This document shows positions 46,715-59,900 of a DNA stretch of 64,000 bases, in pieces; the stretch's first letter is position 1; each line of letters begins with the position of its first letter. A program made the position numbers and the translations under genes. The notes under the pieces were generated by a model that saw nothing but the letters and a program-made list of their open reading frames with translations, was not told the origin of the DNA and did not search any database. Origin of the DNA: Symbiodinium natans (taxonomy: Eukaryota; Sar; Dinophyceae; Suessiales; Symbiodiniaceae); contig CAJNDS010000505.1 of assembly GCA_905221605.1 (NCBI GenBank), positions 1-64,000 of the forward strand, written 5' to 3'.

Positions 46715-47173
46715 TTTGGGGTACAGCCCTTGTTGCTTGAGCACTGTCAAGTCGTTAACTTGGACTCCCTTGCCTCGGAAAGAAAAAAGTAAGGAGGTCC
46801 GAAATTGGAACAACCGGAACAGCCGCCTGACAAATGTGAGTTGGCGATGCCAACGCTGTTGTGGTGGGCTGTTAGGCCTGGTAGGCACTTCAGGTGTCTT
46901 GGGAAGAGCTCCCTTGAACAAACCTTAACACTCCAAACTTTAGACCCTGAACCAACCCCAAGTCCCGAAATCCAAAACCGCTAAGCAGCTGCAAACAGAA
47001 CCTCCACGCCTTTAGAACCCGCAGCCCCAGGTCGGCCTGACAAACTTATCAAGGCCCTTTGTTTGGAACATCGAAATCCTACACCCTGACAAAAAAAAAC
47101 GCGGGTACACAAACCGAGTCGCACGAAGTCCAGGAGGCTGCCGGCACAGCGCAGCCCAAGGCGCTTCTTGAGC
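46715..47173 (-). CDS. Two exons of an unidentified gene
   Basis: Exon 47115-47173 (LKKRLGLRCAGSLLDFVRL, donor GTTTGT) and exon 46715-46773 (KGVQVNDLTVLKQQGLYPK, acceptor with a long pyrimidine run, donor GTGCGG) join at phase 1 to create a Gly codon. GVQVNDLTVLKQQG has the look of a helix-hairpin-helix, but I would not name a family. Confidence 0.45.
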
Positions 47174-47245
47174 CTACTTGCTTTCGGCCAGAAGAAATCT
47201 AGAAGGGGCTTTAGGGTAATTATTGGGTTTGGGGTTTGGGGTTAC

Positions 47246-47300
47246 GTCTCTCCCAAAGGAACATGGGAACATGAAAATTCTTGGCCAGCTCAATGCAGAA
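47246..47300 (-). CDS. Exon, unidentified
   Basis: Reads FCIELAKNFHVPMFLWER after acceptor ccccacacccacag, donor GTAACC. Phase 0 in, phase 1 out. Confidence 0.5.
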
Positions 47301-47589
47301 CTGTGGGTGTGGGGTTTCCCCGGCCTCGCGCCCTCAGACAATCCTAAACTTCAATCTGCGGCAAGCCCCAAAGTCCGAGACGCTGCCGCAACCCAAAGTC
47401 CCCTGCTTCTAGGGGTCGTTGTGGGCTCAGGTTTTGGGGCAGTGTTGAAGGCTTAGGAGCAGTGTCAGGCAAGTCAGGTAGGCGCCAGGTAGCCCAAATG
47501 CTGTGCTAAGGGTAACGTTGTGTGTAAGGTTAAATGTTAGGCCGCTTCCAGAGGACGCTATTGCTGTTGATGCTGCGGTGTCAATGCAG

Positions 47590-47670
47590 GCAGGATGGAT
47601 TCAGGATTTCTTCCTGTTTGCAACCCAAGGCTTAACAGGGGCCTTCTACTGCTTACAAATGCTCTGGACA
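47590..47670 (+). CDS. Plus-strand exon with a membrane segment, unidentified
   Basis: Twenty-seven codons, phase 0 both ends: AGWIQDFFLFATQGLTGAFY and then CLQMLWT, up to donor GTATTT. The frame stays open on both sides (from about 47503 to TAG at 47710), so it may extend. Confidence 0.4.
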
Positions 47671-47982
47671 GTATTTCGCGCAAATCTGAGGAGGCCTCTT
47701 TACAAGAGCTGAAAGGAAGATGCACAAGCAACTCCAAGAACGAAACACATTACGAACATGATGCACTCAGAGGCAGGGGGTAGATACATGTCGACTATCA
47801 GGAGAAGCACTCAAATACAAGATTAAAGACAGACCTCATAAAGTTTAAGGTCCCAACCAGGTCTGAGCCCGGAGTGCAGCTCGAGGGTTTAGAAGGGTTA
47901 TAGGGTTGTGGGGTTGTAGGGGCTTGGAGTTAAAGGTTTCCGAGTTTTTGGGTTTCAGGGAGGTTGAGGGGCTTTGCAGCAC

Positions 47983-48059
47983 AAGCAGCGCGGCCGCGAC
48001 GCGGCAAAAGTTCGGGGGGAAGGCTGCCGGCGTCTTGAACACGTTCGACCCGCACTTGA
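47983..48059 (-). CDS. Exon, unidentified
   Basis: Reads KCGSNVFKTPAAFPPNFCRV with near-perfect G/C third positions, after acceptor gtcaggacacag. Donor GTGCTG (end 47983) or GTCGCG (end 48001). Confidence 0.5.
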
Positions 48060-48367
48060 CTGTGTCCTGACGCTATATACCCTGAACACTATGAACCCTA
48101 TAGACCCGAAACCCCAAGCCCTAAACAGCGAACCCTGAACCCCCACCCAAACCCAATGCCAGGCTTTGGGCTGGGGGGGCGCGTTGTGGTTGATTGTGTG
48201 GGAAAGCCAATTGCCGCGTCAATCACCAGGTTCGAATCTCTAAAAAAAAGTACAGCTGCAACAGAGGGGGGCGGGCACGGGAGGGGGGGGTACCTCACAC
48301 GAAGCATTCCATCAGTTCTGCCCTCAAAGAACCTGAAAGTCAGCCTCAAAACCCTCTGGCAACAAAG

Positions 48368-48466
48368 GTGGAAGATCTCAATTCAGCCGCGGAAGCCCGA
48401 ATCCTCGACCTTAAGAACGCCAAACCTGAAAACAAACAGCCCGCCTCACCAACTAGGCTCAACTAG
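48368..48466 (+). CDS. Possible plus-strand terminal exon, unidentified
   Basis: Reads VEDLNSAAEARILDLKNAKP and ends RLN, TAG; helical then Pro-rich. The minus strand offers a short terminal exon (FGVLKVEDSGFRG, TGA) behind a better pyrimidine tract, so the strand is uncertain. Confidence 0.3.
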   Translation: MEDLNSAAEARILDLKNAKPENKQPASPTRLN

Positions 48467-50659
48467 CCCTCCCCTGCTGGATGGGTGTCGTACCACGTCT
48501 TCACCTCCGCCAAACCTTCCAGACGCTGCTTCAACACCGGGGACCTTGGTCAAGATTTAATGGCTTTACGTTGCGTGGGTTGTGGGGGGGAATACGGCAT
48601 AGCGGCCATTCTGAGCTGAGTTGCGTGTGCAGCTTGCAGGGAGTTGCACAGTTCATGCAGATTCGAAAGCTTTCTCATCTTGCTCGGTGTGTCATTTGCT
48701 GCAGAGATTTCCCGGATTGCAAGGAGACCCATGCAACGCTTAGGGCTATGACCGCTCCAAAGACAGCCCACAAGTGCCCTCCCCTCCTTGTTGAGGCTCG
48801 ACCCCCCCCCCCCTTTTCAAACCCTTTAGAACCAGAATCCTGAACCCTTAGCCAGACCCTGTCAAAAAAATCGCTGCAGGTCTCTTGGTGATCCTCACCG
48901 GCTCTGTCTTGACAAATCTGATGCCGTGCCTCGGGCCAAGAAGAAATCACGGAGTCAAGTTCGGCTCAAGGTGAAATCATCGTGTCAAGTTGCGCCCAAG
49001 AAGGGCCCTCCGGTGAAATCATGGTGTCAAGTTGAGCCCAAGAAGGCCCTTCCGGCGAAATCACGGTGTCAAGTTGGGCCCAAGAAGGCCCCTTCGGCGA
49101 AATCACGGTGTCAAGTTGGGCACATTAAGGCCCTTCCGGCGAAATCATGGTGTCAAGTTGGGCCCAAGAAGGCACCTCCGGCGAAATCATGGTGTCAAGT
49201 TGGGCCCAAGAAGGCCCCTCCGGCGAAATCATGGTGTCAAGTTGGGCCCAAGAAGGCCCTTCCGGCGAAATCATGGTGTCAAGTTGAGCCCAAGAAGGCA
49301 CCTCCGGCGAAATCATGGTGTCAAGTTGGGCCCAAGAAGGCCCCTCCGGCGAAATCATGGTGTTAAGTTGGGCCCAAGAAGGCCCCTCCGGCGAAATCAT
49401 GGTGTCAAGTTGGGCCCAAGAAGGCCCCTCCTGCGAAATCATGGTGTGAAGTTGGGCCCAAGAAGGCCCCTTCCGGCGAAATCATGGTGTCAAGTTGGGC
49501 CCAAGAAGGCCCCCTCCGGCGAAATCATGGTGTCAAGTTGGGCCCAAAAAGGCCCCTCCGGCGAAATCATGGTGTCAAGTTGGGCCCAAGAAGGCCCCTC
49601 CGGCGAAATCATGGTGTCAAGTTGGGCCCAAGAAGGCCCCTCCGGCGAAATCATGGTGTCAAGTTGAGCCCAAGAAGGCACCTCCGGCGAAATCATGGTG
49701 TCAAGTTGGGCCCAAAAAGACCCCTCCGGCGAAATCATGGTGTCAAGTTGGGCCCAAGAAGGCCCCTCCGGCGAAATCATGGTTGGGCCCAAGAAGGCCC
49801 CTCCGGCGAAATCATGGTGTCAAGTTGAGGCCAAAAGGCTCCTCCGGCGAAATCATGGTGTCAAGTTGGGCCCAAGAAGGCCCTTCCGGCGAAATCATGG
49901 TGTCAAGTTGAGCCCAAGAAGGCACCTCCGGCGAAATCATGGTGTCAAGTTAAGAAGGCCCCTCCCGCGAAATCATGGTGTCAAGTTGGGCCCAAGAAGG
50001 CCCCTCCGGCGAAATCATGGTGTCAAGTTGGGCCCAAGAAGGCCCCTCCTGCGAAATCATGGTGTGAAGTTGGGCCCAAGAAGGCCCCTTCCGGCGAAAT
50101 CATGGTGTCAAGTTGGGCCCAAGAAGGCCCCCTCCGGCGAAATCATGGTGTCAAGTAGGGCCCAAAAAGGCCCCTCCGGCGAAATCATGGTGTCAAGTTG
50201 GGCCCAAGAAGGCCCCTCCGGCGAAATCATGGTGTCAAGTTGGGCCCAAGAAGGCCCCTCCGGCGAAATCATGGTGTCAAGTTGGGCCCAAGAAGGCTCC
50301 TCCGGCGAAATCATGGTGTCAAGTTGGGCCCAAGAAGGCCCCTCCGGCGAAATCATGGTGTCAAGTTGGGCCCAAGAAGGCCCCTCCGGCGAAATCATGG
50401 TGTCAAGTTGGGCCAAGAAGGCCCCTCTCGGCGAAATCATGGTGTCAAGTTGGGCCCAAGAAGGCACCTCCGGCGAAATCATGGTGTCAAGTTGGGCCCA
50501 AGAAGGCCCCTCCGGCGAAATCATGGTGTGAAGTTGGGCCCAAGAAGGCCCCCTCCGGCGAAATCATGGTGTCAAGTTTAGCCCAAGAAGGCACCTCCGG
50601 CGAAATCATGGTGTCAAGTTGAGCCCAAGAAGGCCTCTCCGGCGAAATCATGGTGTCAA

Positions 50660-50830
50660 GTTGGCCCAAGAAGGCCCCTCCGGCGAATTCATGGTGTCAA
50701 GCTGGGCCCAAGAAGGCCCCTCCGGCGAAATCATGGCGTCAAGTTGAGCCCAAGAAGGCCCGTCCGGCGAAATCATGGTGTCAAGTTGAGCCCAAGAAGG
50801 CCCCTCCGGCGAAATCATGGTGTCAAGAAG
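50660..50830. repeat. Signature multi-unit block of the satellite (seven copies in the window)
   Basis: A block of about four units marked by GAATTCATGG + GTCAAGCTGG, then TTGAGCCC with CCCGTCC, then TTGAGCCC, then a truncated unit CAAGAAGGCC. It recurs at about 52120, 55745, 57030, 58990, 60380 and 61690. The co-occurring variants show that whole blocks, not single units, were copied. Confidence 0.85.
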
Positions 50831-53200
50831 GCCTCTCCGGCGAAATCATGGTGTCAAGTTGGGCCCAAGAAGGCCCCTCCGGCGAAATCACGGTGTCAAG
50901 TTGGGCCCAAGAAGGCGCCTCCGGCGAAATCATGGTGTCAAGTTGAGGCCAAGAAGGCACCTCCGGCGAAATCATGGTGTCAAGTTGGGCCCAAGAAGGC
51001 CCCTCCGGCGAAATCATGGTGTCAAGTTGAGCCCAAGAAGGCACCTCCGGCGAAATCATGGTGTCAAGTTGGGCCCAAGAAGGCCCCTCCGGCGAAGTCA
51101 TGGTGTCAAGTTGGGCCCAAGAAGGCCCCTCCGGCGAAATCATGGTGTCAAGTTGGGCCCAAGAAGGCCCCTCCTGCGAAATCATGGTGTGAAGTTGGGC
51201 CCAAGAAGGCCCCTTCCGGCGAAATCATGGTGTCAAGTTGGGCCCAAGAAGGCCCCTCTGGCAAAATCATGGTGTCAAGTTGGGCTGAAGAAGGCCCCTC
51301 CGGCGAAATCATGGTGTCAAGTTGGCCCAAGAAGGCCCCTTCCGGCGAAATCATGGTGTCAAGTTGGGCCCAAGAAGGCCCGTCCGGCGAAATCATGGTG
51401 TCAAGTTGCCCAAGAAGGCCCCTCCGGCGAAATCATGGTGTCAAGTTGGGCCCAAGAAGGCCCCTCCGGCGAAATCATGGTGTCAAGTTGGGCCCAACGG
51501 CGAAATCATGGTGTCAAGTTTAGCCCAAGAAGGCACCTCCGGCGAAATCATGGTGTCAAGTTGAGCCCAAGAAGGCTCCTCCGGCGAAATCATGGTCAAG
51601 AAGGCCCCTCCGGCGAAATCACGGTGTCAAGTTGGGCCCAAGAAGGCGCCTCCGGCGAAATCATGGTGTCAAGTTGAGGCCAAGAAGGCACCTCCGGCGA
51701 AATCATGGTGTCAAGTTGGGCCCAAGAAGGCCCCTCCGGCGAAATCATGGTGTCAAGTTGAGCCCAAGAAGGCACCTCCGGCGAAATCATGGTGTCAAGT
51801 TGGGCCCAAGAAGGCCCCTCCTGCGAAATCATGGTGTGAAGTTGGGCCCAAGAAGGCCCCTCCGGCGAAATCATGGTGTCAAGTTGGGCCCAACGGCGAA
51901 ATCATAGCCCAAGAAGGCACCTCCGGCAAAATCATGGTGTCAAGTTGAGCCCAAGAAGGCTCCTCCGGCGAAATCATGGTGTCAAGTTGGGCCCAAGAAG
52001 ACCCCTCCGACGAAATCATGGTGTCAAGTTGGGCCCAAGAAGGCCCTTCCGGCGAAATCATGGTGTCAAGTTGAGCCCAAGAAGGCACCTCCGGCGAAAT
52101 CATGGTGTCAAGTTGGGCCCAAGAAGGCCTCTTCCGGCGAATTCATGGTGTCAAGCTGGGCCCAAGAAGGCCCCTCCGGCGAAATCATGGTGTCAAGTTG
52201 AGCCCAAGAAGGCCCGTCCGGCGAAATCATGGTGTCAAGTTGAGCCCAAGAAGGCCCCTCCGGCGAAATCACGGTGTCAAGAAGGCCCCTCCGGCGAAAT
52301 CATGGTGTCAAGTTGGGCCCAAGAAGGCGCCTCCGGCGAAATCATGGTGTCAAGTTGAGCCCAAGAAGGCACCTCCGGCGAAATCATGGTGTCAAGTTGG
52401 GCCCAAGAAGGCACCTCCGGCGAAATCATGGTGTCAAGTTGGCCCAAGAAGGCCCCTCCGGCGAATTCATGGTGTCAAGCTGGGCCCAAGAAGGCCCCTC
52501 CGGCGAAATCACGGTGTCAAGTTGAGCCCAAGAAGGCCCCTCCGGCGAAATCATGGTGTCAAGTTGAGGCCCCTCCGGCGAAATCATGGTGTCAAGTTGG
52601 GCCCAAGAACCTCCGAGAAGGCCTAGCGAAATCATGGTGTCAAGTTGGGCCCAAGAAGGCCCCTCCGGCGAATTCATGGGGCCAAGGCTCCTCCGGCGAA
52701 ATCATGGTGTCAAGTTGACAAGAAGGCCCCTCCGGCGAAATCATGGTGTCAAGAAGGCCCCTCCGGCGAAATCATGGTGTCAAGTTGGGCCCAAGAAGGC
52801 CCGTCCGGCGAAATCATGGTGTCAAGAAGGAGGCGGCGAAATCATGGTGTCAAGTTGGGCCCAAGAAGACCCCACCGACGAAATCATGGTGTCAAGTTGG
52901 GCCCAAGAAGGCCCCTCCGGCGAAATCATGGTGTCAAGTTGGGCCCAAGAAGGCCTCTCCGGCGAAATCATGGTGTCAAGTTGGGCCCACGAAGGCCCCT
53001 CCGGCGAATCATGGTGTCAAGTTGGGCCCAAGAAGGCCCCTCCGGCGAAATCATGGTGTCAAGTTGAGCCAAGAAGGCTCCTCCGGCGAAATCACGGTGT
53101 CAAGTTGGGCCCAAGAAGGCCCGTCCGGCGAAATCATGGTGTCAAGTTGAGCCCAAGAAGGCCCCTCCGGCGAAATCATGGTGTCAAGTTGGGCCCAAGA

Positions 53201-53278
53201 CGCACATTTGAATAAACCCACACATGATGCTGCACGCCCATTTGTTTGCGGCACACCAGGATCACCAGTTGTTCTGGC
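53201..53278. other. Unique 78-bp insert within the satellite, copy 1
   Basis: Non-satellite DNA starting CGCACATTTGAATAAACC and ending ACCAGTTGTTCTGG interrupts the array between two partial units. Confidence 0.95.
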
Positions 53279-56200
53279 CCCTCCGGCGAAATCATGGTGT
53301 CAAGTTGGGCCCAAGTAGGCCCGTCCGGCGAAATCATGGTGTTAAGCCCAAGAAAGCCCCTCCGGCGAAATCATGGTGTCAAGTTGGGCCCAACAAGCCC
53401 CTCCGGCGAAATCAAGGTGTCAAGTTGGGCCCAAGAAGGCCCCTCCGGCGAAATCATGGTGTCAAGTTGGGCCCAAGAAGGCCCCTCCGGCGAAATCATG
53501 GTGTCAAGTAGGCCCCTCCGGCGAAATCATGGTGTCAAGTTGGGCCCAAAAAAGCCCTCCCGCGAAATCATGGTGTCAAGTTGGGCCCAAGAAGGCCCCT
53601 CCGGCGAAATCATGGTGTCAAGTTGGGCCCAAGAAGCAAAATCATGGTTTCAAGTTGGGCCCAAGGCCCAAGAAGGCCCCTCCGGTGAAATCATGGTGTC
53701 AAGTTGAGCCCAAGTTGGGCCCAAGAAGGCCCCTCCGGCGAAATCATGGTGTCAAGTTGCGCCCAAGAAGCAAAATCATGGTTTCAAGTTGGGCCCAAGG
53801 CGAAATCATGGAGTCAAGTTGAGCACAAAAAAGCCCCCTCCGGTGTCAAGTTGGGCCCAAGAAGGCCCCTCCGGCGAAATCATGGTGTGAAGTTTGGCCC
53901 AAGAAGGCGCCTCCGGCGAAATCATGGTGTCAAGTTGGGCCCAAGAAGGCCCCTCCGGCGAAATCATGGTGTCAAGTTGGGCCCAAGAATCGAAATGATG
54001 GTGTCGAGTTGGGCCCAAGAAGGCCCCTCCGGCGAAAACTGGTGTCAAGTTGGGCACAAGAAGGCCCGTCCGGCGAAATCATGGTGTCAAGTTGGGCGCA
54101 AGAAGGCCCTATCGGCGAAGTCATGGTGTCAAGTTGAGCCCAAGAAGGCCCCTCCGGCGAAATCATGGTGTCAAGTTGGGCCCAAGACGGCCCCTCCGGC
54201 GAAATCATGGTGTCAAGTTGGGCCCAAGAAGGCCCGTCCGGCGAAATCATGGTGTCAAGTTAGAAGGCACCTCCGGCGAAATCATGGTGTCAAGTTGGGC
54301 CCAAGAAGGCCCCTCCTGTCAAGTTGGGCCCAAGAAGGACCCTCCGGCGAAATCATGGTGTCAAGTTGGGCCCAAGAAGGCACCTCCGGCGAAATCATGG
54401 TGTCAAGTTGGGCCCAAGAAGGCCCCTCCGGCGAAATCATGGTGTCAAGTTGGGCCCAAGAAGGCCTCTCCGGCGAAATCATGGTGTCAAGTTGAGCCCA
54501 AGAAGGCACCTCCGGCGAAATCATGGTGTCAAGTTGGGCCCAAGAAGGCCCCTCCGGCGAAATCATGGTGTGAAGTTGGGCTCAAGAAGGCGTGAAGTTG
54601 GGCTCAAGAAGGCGTCTCGGCGAAATCATGGTGTCAAGTTGGGCCCAAGAAGGCCCCTCCGGCGAAATCATGGTGTCAAGTTGAGTCAAGTTGGGCCCAA
54701 GAAGGCCCCTCCGGCGAAATCATGGTGTCAAGTTGAGCCCAAGAAGGCACCTCCGGCGAAATCATGGTGTCAAGTTGGGCCCAAGAAGGCCCCTCCGGCG
54801 AGATCATGGTGTCAAGTTGGGCCCAAGAAGGCCCCCGGCGAAATCATGGTGTCAAGTTGAGCCCAAGAAGGCACCTCCGGCGAAATCATGGTCAAGTTGG
54901 GCCCAAGAAGGTTTTTCTGGCGAAATCATGGTGTCAAGCTGGGCCCAAGAAGGCCCCTCCGGCGAAATCATGGTGTCAAGTTGGGTCCAAGAAGGCCCCT
55001 CCGGCGAAATCATGGTGTCAAGTTGGCCAAGAAGGCCCCTCCTGCGAAATCATGGTGTGAAGTTGGGCCCAAGAAGGCCCCTTCCGGCGAAACCATGGTG
55101 TCAAGTTGGGCCCAAGAAGGCCCCTCCGGCGAAATCATGGTGTCAAGTTGGGCCCAAAAAGGCACCTCCGGCGAAATCATGGTGTCAAGTTGGCCCAAGA
55201 AGCTTCCGGCGCAATCATGGCGTCAAGTTGGGCCCAAGAAGGCCCCTCCGGCGAAATCATGGTGTCAAGTTGGGCCCAAGAAGGCTCCGGCGAGATCATG
55301 GTGTCAAGTTGGGCCCAACTTGGGCCCAAGAAGGCCCCTCCGGCGAAATCATGGTGTGAAGTTGGGCTCAAGAAGGCGTCTCCGGCGAAATCGTGGTGTC
55401 AAGTTGTCAAGTTGAGCCCAAGAAGGCACCTCCGGCGAAATCATGGTGTCAAGTTGGGCCCAAGAAGGCCCCTCCGGCGAAATCATGGTGTCAAGTTGAG
55501 TCAAGTTGGGCCCAAGAAGGCCCCTCCGGCGAAATCATGGTGTCAAGTTGAGCCCAAAGAGGCACCTCCGGCGAAATCATGGTGTCAAGTTGGGCCCAAG
55601 AAGGCCCCTCCGGCGAAATCATGGTGTCAAGTTGGGGCTCCTCCGGCGAAATCACGGTGTCAAGTTTAGCCCAAAAAGGCACCTCCGGCGAAATCATGGT
55701 GTCAAGTTGAGCCCAAGAAGGCCCCTCCGGCGAAATCATGGTGTCAAGTTGGCCCAAGAAGGCCCCTCCGGCGAATTCATGGTGTCAGCTGGGCCCAAGA
55801 AGGCCCCTCCGGCGAAATCATGGTGTCAAGTTGAGCCCAAGAAGGCCCGTCCGGCGAAATCATGGTGTCAAGTTGAGCCCAAGAAGGCCCCTCCGGCGAA
55901 ATCATGGTGTCAAGAAGGCCTCTCCGGCGAAATCACGGTGTCAAGTTGGGCCCAAGAAGGCCCCTCCGGCGAAATCATGGTGTCAAGTTGGGCCCAAGAA
56001 GGCGCCTCCGGCGAAATCATGGTGTCAAGTTGAGCCCAAGAAGGCACCTCCGGCGAAATCATGCTGTCAGGTTGGGCCCAAGAAGGCCCCTCCGGCGAAA
56101 TCATGGTGTCAAGTTGAGCCCAAGAAGGCACCTCCGGCGAAATCATGGTGTCAAGTTGGGCCCAAGAATACCCCTCCGGCGAAATCGTGGTGTCAAGTTG

Positions 56201-56848
56201 GGCCCAAGAAGGCCCCTCCGGCGAAATCATGGTGTCAAGAAGGCCCCTCCTGCGAAATCATGGTGTCAAATTAGGCCCAAAAAGGCCCCTCCGGCGAAAT
56301 CATGGTGTCAAGTTGGCCCAAGAAGGCCCCTTCCGGCGAAATCATAGTGTCAAGTTGGGCCCAAGAAGGCCCCTTCCGGCGAAATCATGGTGTCAAGTTG
56401 GGCCCAAGAAGGCCCCTCCGGCGAAATCATGGTGTCAAGTTGGGCCCAAGAAGGCCCCTCCGGCGAAATCATGGTGTCAAGTTGGGCCCAAGAAGGCACA
56501 TGGTGTCAAGTTGGGCCGAAGGCCCCTCCGGCGAAATCATGGTGTCAAGTTGGGCCCAAGAAGGCCCCTCCGGCGAAATCATGGTGTCAAGTTGGGCCCA
56601 AGAAGGCCCCTCCGGCGAAATCATGGTGTCAAGTTGGGCCCAAGAAGGCCCCTCCGGCGAAATCATGGTGTCAAGTTGGGCCCAAGAAGGCACCTCCGGC
56701 GAAATCATGGTGTCAAGTTGGGCCCAAGAAGGCCCCTCCGGCGAAATCATGGTGTCAAGTTGGGCCCAAGAAGGCCCCTCCGGCGAAATCATGGTGTCAA
56801 GTTGGGCCCAAGAAGGCCCCTCCGGCGAAAGCATGGTGTCAAGTTGGG

Positions 56849-56925
56849 CCCTCCTTCCTCTCCTTTTCCTCCTTCCTCTCCTTTTCCTCCTTCCTCTCCT
56901 TTTCCTCCTTCCTCTCCTTTTCCTC
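56849..56925. repeat. Pyrimidine island (CTCCTTCCTCTCCTTTTC)4 within the satellite
   Basis: About four copies of an 18-bp pure-pyrimidine unit replace part of one satellite unit. Able to form triplex DNA. Seen once in the window. Confidence 0.95.
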
Positions 56926-59900
56926 GGCGAAATCACGGTGTCAAGTTTAGCCCAAGAAGGCACACGAAATCATGGTGTCAAGTTGAGCTCAAGAAGGCCC
57001 CTCCGGCGAAATCATGGTGTCAAGCTGGCCCAAGAAGGCCCCTCCGGCGAATTCATGGTGTCAAGCTGGGCCCAAGAAGGCCCCTCCAACGAAATCATGG
57101 TGTCAAGTTGAGCCCAAGAAGGCCCGTCCGGCGAAATCATGGTGTCAAGTTGAGCCCAAGAAGGCCCCTCCTGCGAAATCACGGTGTCAAGAAGGCCTCT
57201 CCGGCGAAATCATGGTGTCAAGTTGGGCCCAAGAAGGCCCCTCCGGCGAAATCATGGTGTCAAGTTGGGCCGAAGAAGGCCCCTCCGACGAAATCATGGT
57301 GTCAAGTTGAGCCCAAGAAGGCACCTCCGGCGAAATCATGGTGTCAAGTTGGGCCCAAGCAGGCACCTCCGGCGAAATCATGGTGTCAAGTTGGGCCCAA
57401 GAAGGCCCCTCCGGCGAATTCATGGTGTCAAGTTGGGCCCAAGAAAGGCCCTCCGGCGAAATCACGGTGTCAAGTTGAGCCCAAGAAGGCCCCTCCGGCG
57501 AAATCATGGTGTCAAGTTGAGGCCAAGAAGGCCCTCCGGCGAAATCCTGGTGTCAAGTTGGGCCCAAGAAGGCCCCTCCAAGAAGGCCCAGCGAAATCAT
57601 GGTGTCAAGTTGGGCCCAAGAAGGCCCCTCCGGCGAATTCATGGGGTCAAGCTGGGGCCAAGGCCCCCTCCGGCGAAATCATGGTGTCAAGTTGAGCCCA
57701 AGAAGGCCCCTCCGGCGAAATCATGGTGTCAAGTTGAGCCCAAGAAGGCCCCTCCGGCGAAATCATGGTGTCAAGTTGGGCCCAAGAAGGCCCGTCCGGC
57801 GAAATCACGGTGTCAAGTTGGGCCCAAGAAGGCCTCCGGCGAAATCATGGTGTCAAGTTGGGCCCAAGAAGACCCCTCCGGCGAAGTCATGGTGTCAAGT
57901 TGGGCCCAAGAAGGCCCCTCCGGCGAAGTCATGGTGTCAAGTTGGGCCCAAGAAGGCCCCTCCGGCGAAATCGTGGTCCCTCCGGCGAAATCATGGTGTC
58001 AAGTTGAGTGTAAGAAGGCTTCTCCGGCGAAATCATGGTGTCAAGTTGGGCCCAAGAAGGCCCCTCTGGCGAAATCATAGTGTCAAGTTGGGCCCAAGAA
58101 GGCCCCTCCGGCGAAATCATGGTGTCAAGTTGGGCCCAAGACGGGCCCTCCGGCGAAATCATGGTGTCAAGTTGGGCCCAAGAAGGCCCCTCTGGCGAAA
58201 TCATGGTGGCCCAAGAAGGCCCCTCCGGCGAAATCATGGTGTCAAGTTGGGCCCAAGAAGGCTCCTCCGGCGAAATCATGGTGTCAAGTTGGGCCCAAGA
58301 AGGCCCCTCCGGCGAAATCATGGTGTCAAGTTGGGCCCAAGAAGGCCCCTCCGGCGATATCATGGTCAAGTTGGGCCCAAGAAGGCCCCTCCGGCGAAAT
58401 CATGGTGTCAAGTTGGGCCCAAGAAGCAAAATCATGGTTTCAAGTTGGGTGTAAGGCCCAAGAAGGCCCCTCCGGCGAAATCATGGTGTCAAGTTGAGCC
58501 CAAGTTGGGCCCAAGAAGGCCCCTCCGGCGAAATCATGGTGTCAAGTCCCAAGAAGCAAATCATGGTTTCAAGTTGGGCCCAAGGCCCAAGAAGGCCCCT
58601 CCAGCGAAATCATGCTGTGAAGTTGCGCCCAAGAAGGGCCCTCCGGTGAAATCATGGTGTCAAGTTGAGCCCAAGAAGGCCCTTCCGGCGAAATCACGGT
58701 GTCAAGTTGGGCCCAAGAAGGCCCCTTCGGCGAAATCACGGTGTCAAGTTGGGCACATTAAGGCCCTTCCGGCGAAATCATGGTGTCAAGTTGGGCCCAA
58801 GAAGGCACCTCCGGCGAAATCATGGTGTCAAGTTGGGCCCAAGAAGGCCCCTCCGGCGAAATCATGGTGTCAAGTTGGGGCTCCTCCGGCGAAATCACGG
58901 TGTCAAGTTTAGCCCAAAAAGGCACCTCCGGCAAAATCATGGTGTCAAGTTGAGCCCAAGAAGGCCCCTCCGGCGAAATCATGGTGTCAAGTTGGCCCAA
59001 GAAGGCCCCTCCGGCGAATTCATGGTGTCAAGCTGGGCCCAAGAAGGCCCCTCCGGCGAAATCATGGTGTCAAGTTGAGCCCAAGAAGGCCCGTCCGGCG
59101 AAATCATGGTGTCAAGTTGAGCCCAAGAAGGCCCCTCCGGCGAAATCATGGTGTCAAGAAGGCCTCTCCGGCGAAATCACGGTGTCAAGTTGGGCCCAAG
59201 AAGGCCCCTCCGGCGAAATCATGGTGTCAAGTTGGGCCCAAGAAGGCGCCTCCGGCGAAATCATGGTGTCAAGTTGAGCCCAAGAAGGCACCTCCGGCGA
59301 AATCATGCTGTCAGGTTGGGCCCAAGAAGGCCCCTCCGGCGAAATCATGGTGTCAAGTTGAGCCCAAGAAGGCACCTCCGGCGAAATCATGGTGTCAAGT
59401 TGGGCCCAAAAAGACCCCTCCGGCGAAATCATGGTGTCAAGTTGGGCCCAAGAAGGCCCCTCCGGCGAAATCATGGTTGGGCCCAAGAAGGCCCCTCCGG
59501 CGAAATCATGGTGTCAAGTTGAGGCCAAAAGGCTCCTCCGGCGAAATCATGGTGTCAAGTTGGGCCCAAGAAGGCCCTTCCGGCGAAATCATGGTGTCAA
59601 GTTGAGCCCAAGAAGGCACCTCCGGCGAAATCATGGTGTCAAGTTAAGAAGGCCCCTCCCGCGAAATCATGGTGTCAAGTTGGGCCCAAGAAGGCCCCTC
59701 CGGCGAAATCATGGTGTCAAGTTGGGCCCAAGAAGGCCCCTCCTGCGAAATCATGGTGTGAAGTTGGGCCCAAGAAGGCCCCTTCCGGCGAAATCATGGT
59801 GTCAAGTTGGGCCCAAGAAGGCCCCCTCCGGCGAAATCATGGTGTCAAGTAGGGCCCAAAAAGGCCCCTCCGGCGAAATCATGGTGTCAAGTTGGGCCCA

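Noticed and set aside
48629-48720. Minus block NDTPSKMRKLSNLHELCNSL and plus block GVAQFMQIRKLSHLA.
   Set aside because: Both strands have acceptors and similar coding look; undecidable.
48950-48975. First satellite unit reads GTTCGGCTCAAG, 10 of 12 bases like the spliced-leader end.
   Set aside because: The following units read GGGCCCAAG and the match fades; likely coincidence rather than leader-derived satellite.
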